A stretch of DNA of 48,438 nt from contig JAKQJD010000205.1 of NCBI GenBank assembly GCA_029561355.1, forward strand, positions 1-48,438. The letters run 5' to 3'. This DNA is from Bacteroidota bacterium (GTDB lineage: Bacteria; Bacteroidota; Bacteroidia; Chitinophagales; Saprospiraceae). This document shows positions 7,601-18,400 of this stretch, in pieces. The notes under the pieces were generated by a model. That model was given only the letters and a program-made list of their open reading frames with translations, was not told the origin of the DNA and made no database searches. The first letter of the stretch is position 1. The number at the start of each line of letters is the position of its first letter. Both the position numbers and the translations under genes were made by a program.

Positions 7601-10207
7601 CTATTTCCGGGGTTGCAACAGGAAATCCTGATGCCCCGCCAAATCGCCTTCTTTACTGCTTTTGATCATAAAAATCGCCGGTGCAGCGCCGCGTTCCATG
7701 CCGGCACGGTCCAGTTCGGCATCTTCAATTCTGGCGGTGTATTTGCCCGGTTTCAGGCCCAGGTAACTGTAAAAACCGTCTTCTTCCGTGGCGACTTTAG
7801 CCACCAGCACCGATTTGTGGTCGTAAATCGCCACCGAAATGCCGCCCAGGCCAAGCCGCTCGGTTTGGTCGTAACGGTACACAGTGCCCGAAACCTCTCC
7901 CAGCGGCACCACCGGAACGTATATGCGTTTAACCTGGTTGGGGTCGACGGAGATGCGCAGATGCGGCTGCAGGATTTTCCATGAAAGGTTCTCGAAACTG
8001 TTGCCGTCGAGCGATGCCTCGCAAAACAGGTAAGGCTCCATACAAGTAAACAGAACCCCTCTTTTCGTGATGGTTTTACGTCCGGCACTGCCGTTTATTT
8101 TTACGTTCAGGCTGTTGATCAGCGGTTCGAAAAGTTCCTTTTTGCCGTTGCCGTTGATGTCCAGAAAGGCAGAAAAAAGCAGTCCGCCTTTACCCGTGGA
8201 AGAAATACGGCTGAACTCGGGCCGGCCCAGGTGTTTATCGTACAGCAGGCTGCCGCCGGCCGACTGGAAAAAGGAGGTTTCCGTTTCATGCACGTTTACA
8301 TTGGAGTAAAAGCGGGCAAACGAAAAATCATACTTCATGCCCGCACGCCAGTACGTTTGCCTGAAATCGAATCTTCGTTCGTAGGAAGCATTGACGGTAA
8401 ATTTCCGGGAGCAGTATTTCGACACTCCCAGGTTGAATGCCCTGAGACGGTTGTCTGTATAATCCCAGGTGGCTTTCGGCGTCAGCGTAAACCCTTTCGG
8501 CATGCGCAACGACGAGGATATATTGCTGTAAATGGCAGGTGTGGAACGGTCACGGCAATATGCATAACTGTTGACGCTCAGGTTGGCCTTCCGGCCCATC
8601 CACGACACCATCCATTCCACGTTGGTGTAAATATTGCGGCCATGCATGTTCTGGTTGAGTGCCAGCCGGGAAAAAACCGTGCTTTTCCGGATATGAAAAG
8701 GCATGGAAACCGACAACCTGCGCTCTTCCGAATAATTAAACCGCACCGCTTCCTGCAAGGCATCGTACTTCACATATTGAAGTTCCGCCTGCAAACCTGA
8801 AGGCGCACCGTAAGTGAGCAGGCCCTTGTAGCGCACGCCGTTCACGTATTCACCCGAAAGCGTCAGGTTGGAGGCCAGGCGAACTGCGGCATTCACAAAT
8901 GGCAGGCTTTTCGACTTCGACACCGAAGTAAGGTATTCCACACCCGCTCCCAGGGTGATCCGGTCGGTACATCCGTAATTCACCCGCGCCTGGGTAAAAA
9001 AACTGCCGGTACTGTCTTCCACCATGCCTGCGCTTGCCCTGTATTCCAGCACATTGGCAGGAAGCAGGGTGAAAGGCACAATGAAGGCCTGTGTGTAACG
9101 GTGTTCTTCGCCCCAGGGCCCGATGTAGCGGGTTGTCACCTCTGTGTTTCCGTAGGAAAGCGGAATATTGTAACGGATCAGGCCCATGGCATCCGACCGC
9201 AGGTAATCTACAAATACATTGTTTACATAGAGTTCCACCACCCAGTTCGGCTGCACGTAACCCGTATAGGTGTAGGACCCGTAGGCTTTCCGCACATAGG
9301 TAGGGGCATTCGTTACCTGCACACCGACAACTGGGTTGAAAAGCGTGGAAACCGGCTGTGTGGAAATTTTACCCAGTAACACCTGCCGCACAGCCGGGTT
9401 TTTATTGTTGGCATATCGCCACAAATAGTATTGCTGTTTTTCGGAAAAAGGCTGGTTGCTAGCGTGTGTAAAAAAGCCCCTGAATTCGCCGCCGGCAATA
9501 ACGCCGCCCACCGAAGTACTCATCCGGACAAAATCGGGACCCTTCACCTGCTGGATAGCCTGTATAGCCCAGTCGGCGCTGTTAAAATGAAAAAGCCGGT
9601 ACTGTTTACCGATGGTGGCATCTGCAAAAAAAGTGTTGTTTCCATGATTTGTCCCTGTATGTGTTTCCTGCAACCGCCGGATTCGCACCACCTGCAGTTC
9701 CCATTTCGGTTTGATCACTGCGGAAAGGCTGTGCGGGTCGTAAGTGCATTCCAGTCCGAAAAGTGCGCCGAGATAATCCGACCGCAGGAACCACTGCGAT
9801 CCGGATACCCGGATCGCCTGCCCATCTACGGGAAACAGATTTTTCTGAAAAACAACGCGGTGCTGCGCCCGGTCTATCAGGTAGGGGTCTTTCGGGTTGT
9901 CGAGGTAAACTTTAAAGAAACCCGAATCGGGAGTAATTTGATAACTGACTTGTAAAAAATCAAAAAGCCCGTTGAGAGAAAGATAGGTTTCCCTGCCATG
10001 CAACAGCGCTGGTATTTCGGTGGTGCCCAGCGACTTCACGTCTATAAAAACGGGTATTTCTTCAAAAGCAGGTTCGTTCTGCGCAAAGGATATTGCCGGA
10101 AAAACCGACAGGTAAAACAGGAAGCGTGCAACCCGGCGAATAACGGCTAATGCGAGGCCGCCGCGGTTCCTGCGGACACATGCGGAAATAAAATTGCAGG
10201 TCTGCAA
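7601..10207 (-). CDS. Fimbrial usher-like outer-membrane protein
   Basis: 868 residues from a TTG codon 19 bp after the chaperone gene. A signal peptide ends near residue 42 (ISFA/Q), with a long charged lead that makes the exact start uncertain. Residues ~45-180 form a soluble N-terminal region. A usher-like core follows: YTYTGYVQPNWVVELYVNNV, RYNIPLSYGNTEVTTRYIGP and many amphipathic strands (residues ~380-680) fit a large barrel that passes pilus subunits across the outer membrane. Near 686 a FLDINGNGKKELFEP motif, and at ~770-830 an SdrD-B/carboxypeptidase-regulatory-like fold (GGISVAIYDHK, DGFYSYLGLKPGKYT), resemble the C-terminal parts of alternative-type ushers. Co-location with a PapD-like chaperone and two DUF4402 proteins supports the call. 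A generic surface barrel is the alternative. Confidence 0.7.
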   Translation of the reverse strand: MQTCNFISACVRRNRGGLALAVIRRVARFLFYLSVFPAISFAQNEPAFEEIPVFIDVKSLGTTEIPALLHGRETYLSLNGLFDFLQVSYQITPDSGFFKVYLDNPKDPYLIDRAQHRVVFQKNLFPVDGQAIRVSGSQWFLRSDYLGALFGLECTYDPHSLSAVIKPKWELQVVRIRRLQETHTGTNHGNNTFFADATIGKQYRLFHFNSADWAIQAIQQVKGPDFVRMSTSVGGVIAGGEFRGFFTHASNQPFSEKQQYYLWRYANNKNPAVRQVLLGKISTQPVSTLFNPVVGVQVTNAPTYVRKAYGSYTYTGYVQPNWVVELYVNNVFVDYLRSDAMGLIRYNIPLSYGNTEVTTRYIGPWGEEHRYTQAFIVPFTLLPANVLEYRASAGMVEDSTGSFFTQARVNYGCTDRITLGAGVEYLTSVSKSKSLPFVNAAVRLASNLTLSGEYVNGVRYKGLLTYGAPSGLQAELQYVKYDALQEAVRFNYSEERRLSVSMPFHIRKSTVFSRLALNQNMHGRNIYTNVEWMVSWMGRKANLSVNSYAYCRDRSTPAIYSNISSSLRMPKGFTLTPKATWDYTDNRLRAFNLGVSKYCSRKFTVNASYERRFDFRQTYWRAGMKYDFSFARFYSNVNVHETETSFFQSAGGSLLYDKHLGRPEFSRISSTGKGGLLFSAFLDINGNGKKELFEPLINSLNVKINGSAGRKTITKRGVLFTCMEPYLFCEASLDGNSFENLSWKILQPHLRISVDPNQVKRIYVPVVPLGEVSGTVYRYDQTERLGLGGISVAIYDHKSVLVAKVATEEDGFYSYLGLKPGKYTARIEDAELDRAGMERGAAPAIFMIKSSKEGDLAGHQDFLLQPRK

Positions 10208-10226
10208 ATCTGTGAGATTAGAAAGA

Positions 10227-11105
10227 TTAACGGATTATTATTTTAGCGGGGAGCGCTAACTCCGCCGTGGCCATTTGTACGTTTTTGGCCTCCGGCGGCG
10301 TGGCATATATCGCCACCAGTTTGCCTTTGGAATAATCGACGCCCGGCGGCTCCTGTAGTTTGAGGGCGGCTTTCCGCACGGCGCCGGGTGTGTACACGGC
10401 CAGGCCGCTCACTTCGCCCACTTTCGTGGTCACCCCTTCCGGAGAAACATGTTGAACAACCAGGGTTCCGTACACCGACATGTTGCCGCTGCGGTGAAAC
10501 TCCAGGTGCAGCAGCGGAGCGTTCTGCTCGTTTCTCTCCATCCATAAATTGGTCAGATTTACCCTGGCGGTTGATTTCCCAACCCGCACGATGGTAGCGA
10601 TCGAAATGCCGAACAATGCGCTGATGTGCACGGATACGGCATTGGTATCGGCTTTCACGTCTTTTCGCGGCGCTGCGGTTTTGTCGGCCCTGAAATACAG
10701 GTGCGAGCGATACTCGCCGGCAGGCGTGTTGCCGATTGATTTGAGTTGCAGTTTTATCACCTGCGATTCGTTTGGTCCCAGGGTCACCGTACGCGGGTAA
10801 TAACGCAGCAGCGGTTCGGCGAAAAACTGACCCGAATCAGGCTCGACAATGTTCTCAAATCCCCCGTATTCAGTCATCCTGATCTGGATAAATGATATTT
10901 TGTAGGTAGCGGTATCTTTTCCGATATTGGTGAGGTTGATGATATCCGATTTTTTCCCGCCTTCAAACACTAGCCGTTTCGGAAATATCAGCAGGTCGCC
11001 CTGCGCCGCCAGCGGTGCGGCTGCCGCCAGCAGCAGCCCGGCGAACACATGGAAAAGAAGTACTGAAAAAGTGTTGTTAATCCGGATGTTACGAAACACG
11101 TTCAT
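10227..11105 (-). CDS. PapD-like periplasmic pilus chaperone
   Basis: 292 residues with a signal peptide ending near residue 35 (APLAA/QG). The mature start, GDLLIFPKRLVFEGGKKSD followed by INLTNIGKDTATYKIS, fits the first Ig-like domain of pilus chaperones, including the basic residue and the alternating G1-type strand region. LGPNESQVIKLQLKSIG and GEYRSHLYFRAD are further family-like segments. In chaperone-usher systems this protein caps and folds subunits in the periplasm and delivers them to the usher; here the usher-like gene follows after 19 bp, so the two are co-transcribed. The second domain is more diverged, so specific chaperone family is not assigned. A double hairpin separates it from the pilin gene upstream. 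Confidence 0.8.
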   Translation of the reverse strand: MNVFRNIRINNTFSVLLFHVFAGLLLAAAAPLAAQGDLLIFPKRLVFEGGKKSDIINLTNIGKDTATYKISFIQIRMTEYGGFENIVEPDSGQFFAEPLLRYYPRTVTLGPNESQVIKLQLKSIGNTPAGEYRSHLYFRADKTAAPRKDVKADTNAVSVHISALFGISIATIVRVGKSTARVNLTNLWMERNEQNAPLLHLEFHRSGNMSVYGTLVVQHVSPEGVTTKVGEVSGLAVYTPGAVRKAALKLQEPPGVDYSKGKLVAIYATPPEAKNVQMATAELALPAKIIIR

Positions 11106-11125
11106 TGGTATTTAAAATTGTAAAA

Positions 11126-11192
11126 AAGAGGTTGTTTCATAAATAAACGTATGGTTATCAACCATTTAAACTTATTTATGTAACAACCTCTT
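11126..11192 (-). terminator. Terminator between pilin and chaperone genes (second hairpin)
   Basis: Near-perfect 21-bp arms at 11126-11146 and 11172-11192 enclose a smaller ATGGTT/AACCAT hairpin. On the minus strand the stem ends in AACCTC followed by six T residues, the form of an intrinsic terminator for the DUF4402 gene. It lies just 20 bp before the chaperone start, so read-through would feed the chaperone-usher pair. Confidence 0.7.
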
Positions 11193-11194
11193 CA

Positions 11195-11240
11195 AAAATG
11201 TGTGGCACACCTTTCTCTTTTCGAGTGATGTGCCACATTT
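11195..11240 (-). terminator. Terminator after pilin gene (first hairpin)
   Basis: Arms around 11197-11209 and 11229-11240 (GTGGCAC / GTGCCAC core) form a stem followed on the minus strand by five T residues. It is 36 bp downstream of the DUF4402 stop and immediately precedes a second, larger terminator hairpin. Confidence 0.65.
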
Positions 11241-11275
11241 CCCTATCAATCACAAAATTTTACTTCAAAAAAGAT

Positions 11276-11785
11276 CTAGTTGTAATTCACCGTCACGTCG
11301 AAACCTGTAGCATTGGTGTATACGCCTGGTACTTGAGCAGCACCTACGTTGAGTGTAGCACCCACTGTAACGACGTCTTCACCTGCTACGAGTGTACCGC
11401 CGGTACCAACTGTAGGGAAACTATTGAACGCATTGACGGTCATGGTTTCCGCACCGGATACACGGGTAATCGTGTAGTTGCCGGCAGGAAGCGTAATCGA
11501 ATACGTCGAAGTGCCCTCGCCGGTTACTGCAAACGCAGCCGCAGTTACCGTACCGGTCACTACTGGCAGTGTTACGCCGCCAAACGGTGTTCTGGAGCCA
11601 TCAGGATCGAGATCTATCGTACCGGAGCCAATCACCGCAGCGTTGCCGAAGTTCATGTCTTCGATGTTCGTAAGGGTAATAGGTGCAATGATGGTAGCCG
11701 TAGCGGTAGCCGAAGCGGTGGCCTGTGCAAAGGAAGCGGCAGAAAAACCGAGCATTACAGCAGCAAATAAGATTGACTTGTTCAT
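11276..11785 (-). CDS. DUF4402 domain pilin-like protein 1
   Basis: 169 residues: signal peptide 1-20 (LGFSAASFA/Q), then a mature DUF4402-type protein. Typical signs are an Ala/Thr-rich first strand (ATATIIAPITLTNIEDMNFG), a G-rich middle, and a last strand ending FDVTVNYN after a PGVYTNATG turn. DUF4402 proteins are found as fimbrial-type subunits next to chaperone and usher genes, so a major pilus subunit is the likely role. The gene has its own triple-repeat promoter (11862-11947, perfect -7 box) and is followed by two terminator hairpins before the chaperone gene. That arrangement would give far more pilin than assembly machinery. Start at 11785 is fixed by the signal peptide. Confidence 0.85.
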   Translation of the reverse strand: MNKSILFAAVMLGFSAASFAQATASATATATIIAPITLTNIEDMNFGNAAVIGSGTIDLDPDGSRTPFGGVTLPVVTGTVTAAAFAVTGEGTSTYSITLPAGNYTITRVSGAETMTVNAFNSFPTVGTGGTLVAGEDVVTVGATLNVGAAQVPGVYTNATGFDVTVNYN

Positions 11786-11861
11786 AAAAAGAATTGGTGT
11801 TAAAAAAAGTGGTTAAAAGAAAAAATGAATTTCAAAAAGCATGTTTGATTATCAACTGGGA

Positions 11862-11947
11862 CAAATTTAGAGGCATCTCATTGCTTTCCCGGAGCGCTTT
11901 CGTTGGCTGCGGCAAAAGGCTCGTCGAAACCGGGTAAAGTGCCGTTG
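11862..11947 (-). promoter_or_regulatory. Triple-repeat (LytTR-type) promoter B, upstream of DUF4402 pilin 1
   Basis: CGTTG at 11901, CGTCG at 11922 and CGTTG at 11943 are exactly 21 bp apart. The minus-strand -7 box is TAAATTTG at 11862-11869, a perfect TAnnTTTG, 31 bp from the first repeat. The expected leader is about 70 nt. This is the best-matching copy, and it partly occupies the position where a -33 box would be, as expected for an activator-dependent promoter. Confidence 0.7.
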
Positions 11948-11951
11948 GATG

Positions 11952-12470
11952 CTATTCCAGGTTGAATGTGATGTAAAAAGTGCCGCTGTAGACGCCGGGC
12001 GGACTCGCCGCAGGGTTGCCGACAGTCAGCGTTCCGCCGATACCAAAATTGGTGTAACCCGGCGACGGCGTCGTATTCAGAAACGGTGCTTCCGGAGAAG
12101 TGCCACCCAGTTCGAGCGACATCGAGCCTCCGTTGCTGCCCGTCAGGGTGGCATCGGGACCGTTTAAAACGGAGATGATCGCCCCGGCAGGCGCCGCTAC
12201 TTCGAACAGCGCCTGAAAGTAGGAAATGCCCAGGTTGTAGTCGATGACATCGCCCGATACCGAGCGGACGCCCGCAGCCGATATAGTGACCGTACCGCCC
12301 TCCCCCTGGCTGAATACACCGAAGTGCAGGTCCTGAATGTTGTGCACTGACAAAGCGCCCGGATCGCCGGGCAAGGTGTCTGTCGGGCCTGTTTGCGCAT
12401 GCACCGTGAAGGATAACGCCGCCAGCAATGCCGGAAGAATGACCTGAAGGAAATTTACGGAATGGTTCAT
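11952..12470 (-). CDS. DUF4402 domain pilin-like protein 2
   Basis: 172 residues with a signal peptide ending near residue 25 (LSFTVHA/Q). The body carries the same pattern as the neighbouring DUF4402 protein: LSVHNIQDLHFGVF near the start, a central SYFQALFEVAAPAGA strand, and a C-terminal PGVYSGTFYITFNLE. It begins 18 bp after the end of the giant adhesin gene, so it is probably co-transcribed with it, whereas the other DUF4402 gene has its own promoter. It could be a minor or tip subunit, perhaps one that links the pilus to the adhesin; this role is inference. Its last codons lie 4 bp from the triple-repeat element of the next gene. Confidence 0.8.
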   Translation of the reverse strand: MNHSVNFLQVILPALLAALSFTVHAQTGPTDTLPGDPGALSVHNIQDLHFGVFSQGEGGTVTISAAGVRSVSGDVIDYNLGISYFQALFEVAAPAGAIISVLNGPDATLTGSNGGSMSLELGGTSPEAPFLNTTPSPGYTNFGIGGTLTVGNPAASPPGVYSGTFYITFNLE

Positions 12471-12488
12471 AAAATACCGGAATGGTTA

Positions 12489-15400
12489 TTAATCGATATA
12501 AATGATACGTTCGGAGGAGCCGGTTTCGGTCTGCAATTGCAGGTAATAAACCCCCGATGCAATGTTTTTATCCAGCGCAAATGCATGAATAAACAATCCG
12601 CCCGGATGCGTCATCGTCGCTTCCATGCGCTGTGCTCCGCCGGCATCGAGCAGTACGATGGTGTAATCTCCCTGAGGCAGATCGTTTATCCGGAGGTGAA
12701 AACGGCGCGCCTCCACCGGATTGGGATAAACTTCCATCACCTGCTTGTCCGGGGCGGTTCCTGCCTGTACAATCGGGCTGTAGGTAATGGCTCCGTCCGT
12801 ACCGATCGAATAAATCCGGTAATAATTTTCGCCCTGCTGCGGCTGTTCGTCGAGCCAGGTATACGTGGCTGCGGCGGCACTGTGTCCGGTCGCTTCCACT
12901 TCGTCCATTCTGGAAAAATGCAATGCTTCGCCGGAGCGTTCTACTTCGTATTTTTCAACACCCGTTTCGGTCGACACTTTCCACGTCACCTCTATACCGC
13001 GGTCGGTCAATGTGGCCGATGCCGACATGAACTTGACCGGTAGCGCTATGGCACTGCCGAAAACAATACTGAAACGGTCGGCAGCGCGGGAAGCCGGAAC
13101 AGCCGGATTGACGCTGAATGCAATGATGCTGGTGTCGGTCAGCGACAGCGCCTGCCGGGTATCGAGGTATCTGTCAAGCAAATAGGGTTGCGCACCGGCC
13201 GGGTCCATATCGTGCCCGAAAATCTGGAACTTGTATGCCGGCTTTGTCAGCCGCGCCAGCCGCAAATGAATGGTGTCGTTTTCCTGCGGTTGCTGCCGCG
13301 CATCGATGCTCAGCGAATCGGTTCCGTTCCGGATAGCAAGGCATTCGGCGGTGCTTGCCATTTTAGCGGCATCCTCCTGCCCGGGGGCGTTGGAAAAATC
13401 GTCGTCAAAAGCGGTCACTACGCCGTCTGCAAGCACTGCGGTACCGCCGTTGTCGTATAGCAGGTTGATGGCCAGCAGGGAAAGTGTATTGCGGGGCGTA
13501 GCAGGCCCGGTGAAGAACGCGCCGTTGTTGTTTTCCGCCACCTTGTCCTGTTCGCGGATGCTTAGCGAAGGCGACGATGCGGTCGTTTGCACAAAAAATC
13601 CTTGTCCCGGCTGAATGTACTGGTCCAGGCCTGTGCTGCCTGAAAACGGTGAAATGATCGTTACGTCCCCGATGGAACTAACCGTGACATATCCGCCGAG
13701 GGCGCCCAAATTGGGATCCCAGCCCCAGCAGGCACTGGAAATATTTGTTTTCGGCAGACTGGTCCAGTCGATAGGCGCAGCAAACGGATTGCCCAGCAGC
13801 GTATACCGCCCTGTAACACCGGAAAGCGGAATATCGGAACTGGTATTGTATGTCTGGTCGCCCGTCAGCAGGGTGCCGTACGATTTTAATACCGTCGGAT
13901 GCGGCGAGGTGGCGTACACCGAATTCAGGCGGTCGCCGTATACGAACATGTAATAGGCAATACCCGCTTTTAGCGGCGTGTATTTTGTGTTGTAGCCATT
14001 TCCTGTAGAATAGGGCATATACACCCGGTTGATATCGTCGTACGTGAACAGCGAAGGGTTGCCCGTTTGGGTATCGAATCCGTCGGTGCTGCTGCCGCCT
14101 GTGATGAGGGTGCCGGTATTGGCCGTGGAGTTGTTTCCCTGGTTCTGCCAGTTGCCCCAGATGGAAAATTCTTCTTCGCCCGAATCAAGTGTGGAATCCG
14201 TACTCGTCGTGGTGCTGCTGGTGATCAGGCGGTATTTGCGGCGCCCCTGCACATATCGTTCCACCGTCACCTTACCGTCGATGGGCGTGGTGGCGGCAGA
14301 GGTGATTTCGGCTACCCAGGCCGTACTGGTATCCGTCGATTTCAAGGTAAGGTAACCGCCCGTATGCAGGCTTCCGCCCGCAACAGTCAGCACCTCGGTC
14401 AGCGTAAGTGCGCCTCCCAGGGTAACGCCGGATGTATTGTCTATGGTCAGGGATTTGATCGTATTTCCGGCAAAAGTGCCCGCCGGAATGGTTTGTGCCG
14501 CAGAGCCGTTGCATTCGATGACGGCATTAGAAGCGGTGAAAGTGCCGCTGTTGCTGATGCTGCCGCCGATTTGCAGGGAAGCGCCGGTGACGGTCAGGGA
14601 AGCGCCCGGTTCGATGGCCAGGTTGTGTGCAGCAGCCGTTCCGGCATCGATTACCGGGTAATGCGGCAGGCTGTCGGGCACCAGCACGTCGATGGAGCCA
14701 TCGGGAATGGTGTTGCAAATCCAGTTGCCGGCCGTGTCCCAGTCGTCGCTGACAGCGCCGGTCCAGATGCCTTCGCCCCTGATTGTGACGCTTGCGGTGG
14801 CAGTATACTCCCCGCAGCCGTTTATTGCTGCCACGGTATAGGTGACGGTGTAGGTGCCCGGTGTGCTGGCCGCTGTGTTTATCTCGCCGCTGACAGTATT
14901 CAGGGACAGGCCGGAAGTCGTACTGTAGGAACCGTCCGAACCACCCGAATGGGTGACTGATACACCTCCTTCATTTCGGCAATACGGACTTCCCGTATAA
15001 CTTATACTATCGGAAGGCGCCTCGCTGATAGCGACGGTTGCCGTATTGATGTATTCGGGGCAGCCCAGTGTATCAGGTACGGTGTAAGTAACCGTGTAAA
15101 CACCCGGCGTACTCAAGTCCAGGTCGATCACACCCGTAGGAGGGTCGATGGACAGGCCTGCTGTCGAGGAGAGCGAACCCGCTACACCTTCCGCATAACC
15201 CGTTGGGAACGCAATACCACCGTCGGTACAATACGGATTACCTTCGTAGGTACCCGACGCGAACGGTTGGGTCGTGATGGTAATATCCGCCGTGGTTGAA
15301 AAAGTAGAACATCCGCCCGCAGCAGCCACATCATACGTCACCGTATAGGCGCCGGCAGTGCTGGTGATCAGGTCGACATTGCCCGAAAGGGTATCGATCA

Positions 15401-18400
15401 CCAGACCGTCCGTCGAACTGAACGTGCCGCCGCTGGTACCGATACGGGTGATCGGCGCAGTTTTAAACGAACTGCAATACGGGCTGTTTTCGTACGTAAT
15501 GGTAGCCGAGGGTGCAGCAGTCACCACAATTTCGGCGCTTGTAATGTATTGCGGACATCCGCCTGCCGCCGCAAGGGTGTAAACAACGTTGTAAGCGCCC
15601 GGTGTGGAGGCCGACAGATCGACTGCGCCGGTCGCGTCGTCCAGCGACAACCCGGTAATGGAAGAAAACACGCCTCCGGTTTTGCCGGTCAGTGTTGCTG
15701 TGCCGGTGCCTGCGTCCGAACAATACGGAGAAGCGGTGTACGAAATAGCCGTACCTGCATTACATATCTCGCCGATGGCAAAATCGCCGGTTTCGGTAAT
15801 GTTCGAGGCCTGCACGAATGTACTGCGCTTCAAAACAGTAACAGGCAATCGCCACGACGAACCGTCGTATAAATCCGCCCCCAGAAGCAGGGTATCCACT
15901 CCGCTGTCCAGATCGCCCGTCGCAAAATGAAAGGTAGCCGAATAGTTGTTGTACAATGTTCCGCTGTTGAGCAGTTTCCAGTACCGGTTCACACTTTTGG
16001 AAGCATTGATGGTAGCGTTCGCGATTTCCGGGTGGTCGCCTGCAGTTGTGGACACCGTCAGGCTGCCGGTGGTCGTGACGTTTGAAAAGGCCAGGTTAAC
16101 AGGTGCATAAGTGGTGGCATCACCCACTTCGAACGTTTTGGAAGTAGCGCCCGTAGCAACCCCTTTTTGCAGCAGTCCGTTTACCCATCCCGTATTTTGT
16201 GCAGCGCCGGTAACCGCGGCGGTGGCGGATTGCACAAGCGCGTATTCGTCCGTATTAAGGTTGCCTGAAATGAAATGCAGCGTGCCGTTTACGGACGTAT
16301 TGGCAAACAGGGTGGCTACGTCCGCCGCCTTGTCGAGTGTCAGGTTATAAAAACCGGAAGTATTGAAGATATCCTGGTGGTCAGTGCCGTTCAGGATGAA
16401 AGTAGAAGTGCCCGCATCCAGCGTGCCGTCGACCTGGATATTGTTGCCGACGGAATAGGTGTGGGCGCCGGCATGGAATGTAGAACTGCCGTTTACCGTA
16501 AAATCATTTAAAATTTCCCAATCCGATGCCGGCGTAATACCGGAAGCATGGGTATTGGAAATGAGGACGTTGTTAAAAGAAACAGGTGTTCCAGCCACGG
16601 TGATGGCCCCGGTGCTGCCCAGCACCACAGTGCCCGAACTGGAAAAATCGGCGCCGAAATCGATTGTGGCGGCAGATGAAGGAATAAAGTTGAACGTGCC
16701 GCTGCCGGTGATGGTGCCGTTGTTGTCCAGCGAACCCAGCAGGTTGTGCGTATAAATGCCGCCGTTGAAAGAAGCCCCCGTTCCAACGTTCAGGCCGTAC
16801 AGGATGCTCCAGCCGGTGCTGGGCGTAATGCCGCCGGTATTGTTGATATTCAGGTAGCCGTACTGTGGAGCGGAAGTGGAATTGAGCACCGGGGGCACGG
16901 TACCGTTAAAATTTACCGTTATCGCTACCGTTTGAACGGCATTGATCAGGCTCAGGGTTTGCAGCACATTGCCCGTAAACGTCGTCGTACCCAGCGTGTA
17001 TAAAATGCCGTGGTTGATCAGGTCGCCGTTCATCGTGGTATGAATCGTGGAACCGCCGCTTATGGACCCGCCGCTGTTGATCACCAGCAACTGATCGAAT
17101 GTTACGTCGTCGAGGATCGTATACGACCCGTACACCGAAAACCGGTTGAAAGTGCTGTTGCCTGAAATGTTTTTCGAAGTGCCCGTACAAACGATCGTAC
17201 TGGTCGACGGCGTAAAAGTGCCGTCGTTCACCCAGTTGCCGCCGAGCGTCAGCGTATTGGCGCCGGCATCAAAAGAAGCGCCGCTCTCGATGACCAGGTT
17301 CCCATGTACAGTGATCGGCGAAACCAGCGTTTTGGCCCCTGCATTTCTGAAAATAAGGTTGCCGAAATCGACGCCGAAAATCAGTTGCGGGTCAGTGCCG
17401 TCTGCAATCACCGTGCTCGAAAGTGCCAGGGTACCGTTGGCGAAATTGGCGGGCGGGTTGTTGCCGCCCACGATGAATGTGGCCGAATCTGCCAGCGTAA
17501 GCGTACCGCCCAGCACCGTGCGGTCGCAAACGAAGGAGCCGATATCCAGCGTGCCCGATGTCACCGTCAAATCGCCGTTCATCAGTACCATACCGGTCAG
17601 TTCGGCCGTCGTGCCGACAGGTTTATCGATCACCAGATTGTGGAACGTAGTAGGCGAGATGGTTTGGGTTCCGGCGCCGTCAAACACCGCAACGGATTCG
17701 GATGCATTGTAGGTCCCGCTGTTGTTCCAGTCGCCGCCGATGTACAGGGTACCTTGGTTGTGCAGGGTAGCGCCCGAGGCGATATTCACGTTTCCGGAAA
17801 TGGTGGTGACGGACTGGTTATCCAGTTCCCCTGCGTCGAGCGTCAGCGATCCGCCTACAAGGAAAGGGTTGCTGATGACGGCCGCAGCGGCCGCATTGTC
17901 GATGGTCAGATTGTAATAATCTACTGCCGCAATAGCCTGGTTGACCACGCCGTTGTACGTGACCGTGCCGGTTCCCGGCGTAAAAGTGCCGCTCACGTAA
18001 TGATAGTCGTCAGCAATATTCAAAGCGCCTGCCGAGGAAAATACCACATCCGCGCCGCCGACCTGGTGCAGGGTTCCGGAGATGGTAACCGAACCGGCGC
18101 CAATGTTCAGGTCGATGGTGTGTCCGCTTGTGCCGTCGCTCAGCGACAAGTCGCCGTCGATCACTATCGACTGGTTGTTTACATAGATGGTGTGTGCAGC
18201 GGCAACGCCGTTCCAGACGCCGAGTATATTACCCGAATTCAGGGAACCACCGCCGGCCATCGTAAGTGTGACCGCTTGAGCGCTTCCGAAAACGGTGTTT
18301 TTGACGGTTACTGCGGTACTGATGGTGGGCTCGTGGTTAAATGCAGCCGTACCCAACACGGCTATATCGGTAGGGCCGGGAGGTAAAGAGCCGGCGCCCT

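Noticed and set aside
17304..18386. 360-codon plus-strand frame
   Set aside because: Lies wholly inside the giant adhesin gene on the other strand; low-complexity coding sequence produces long antisense frames.
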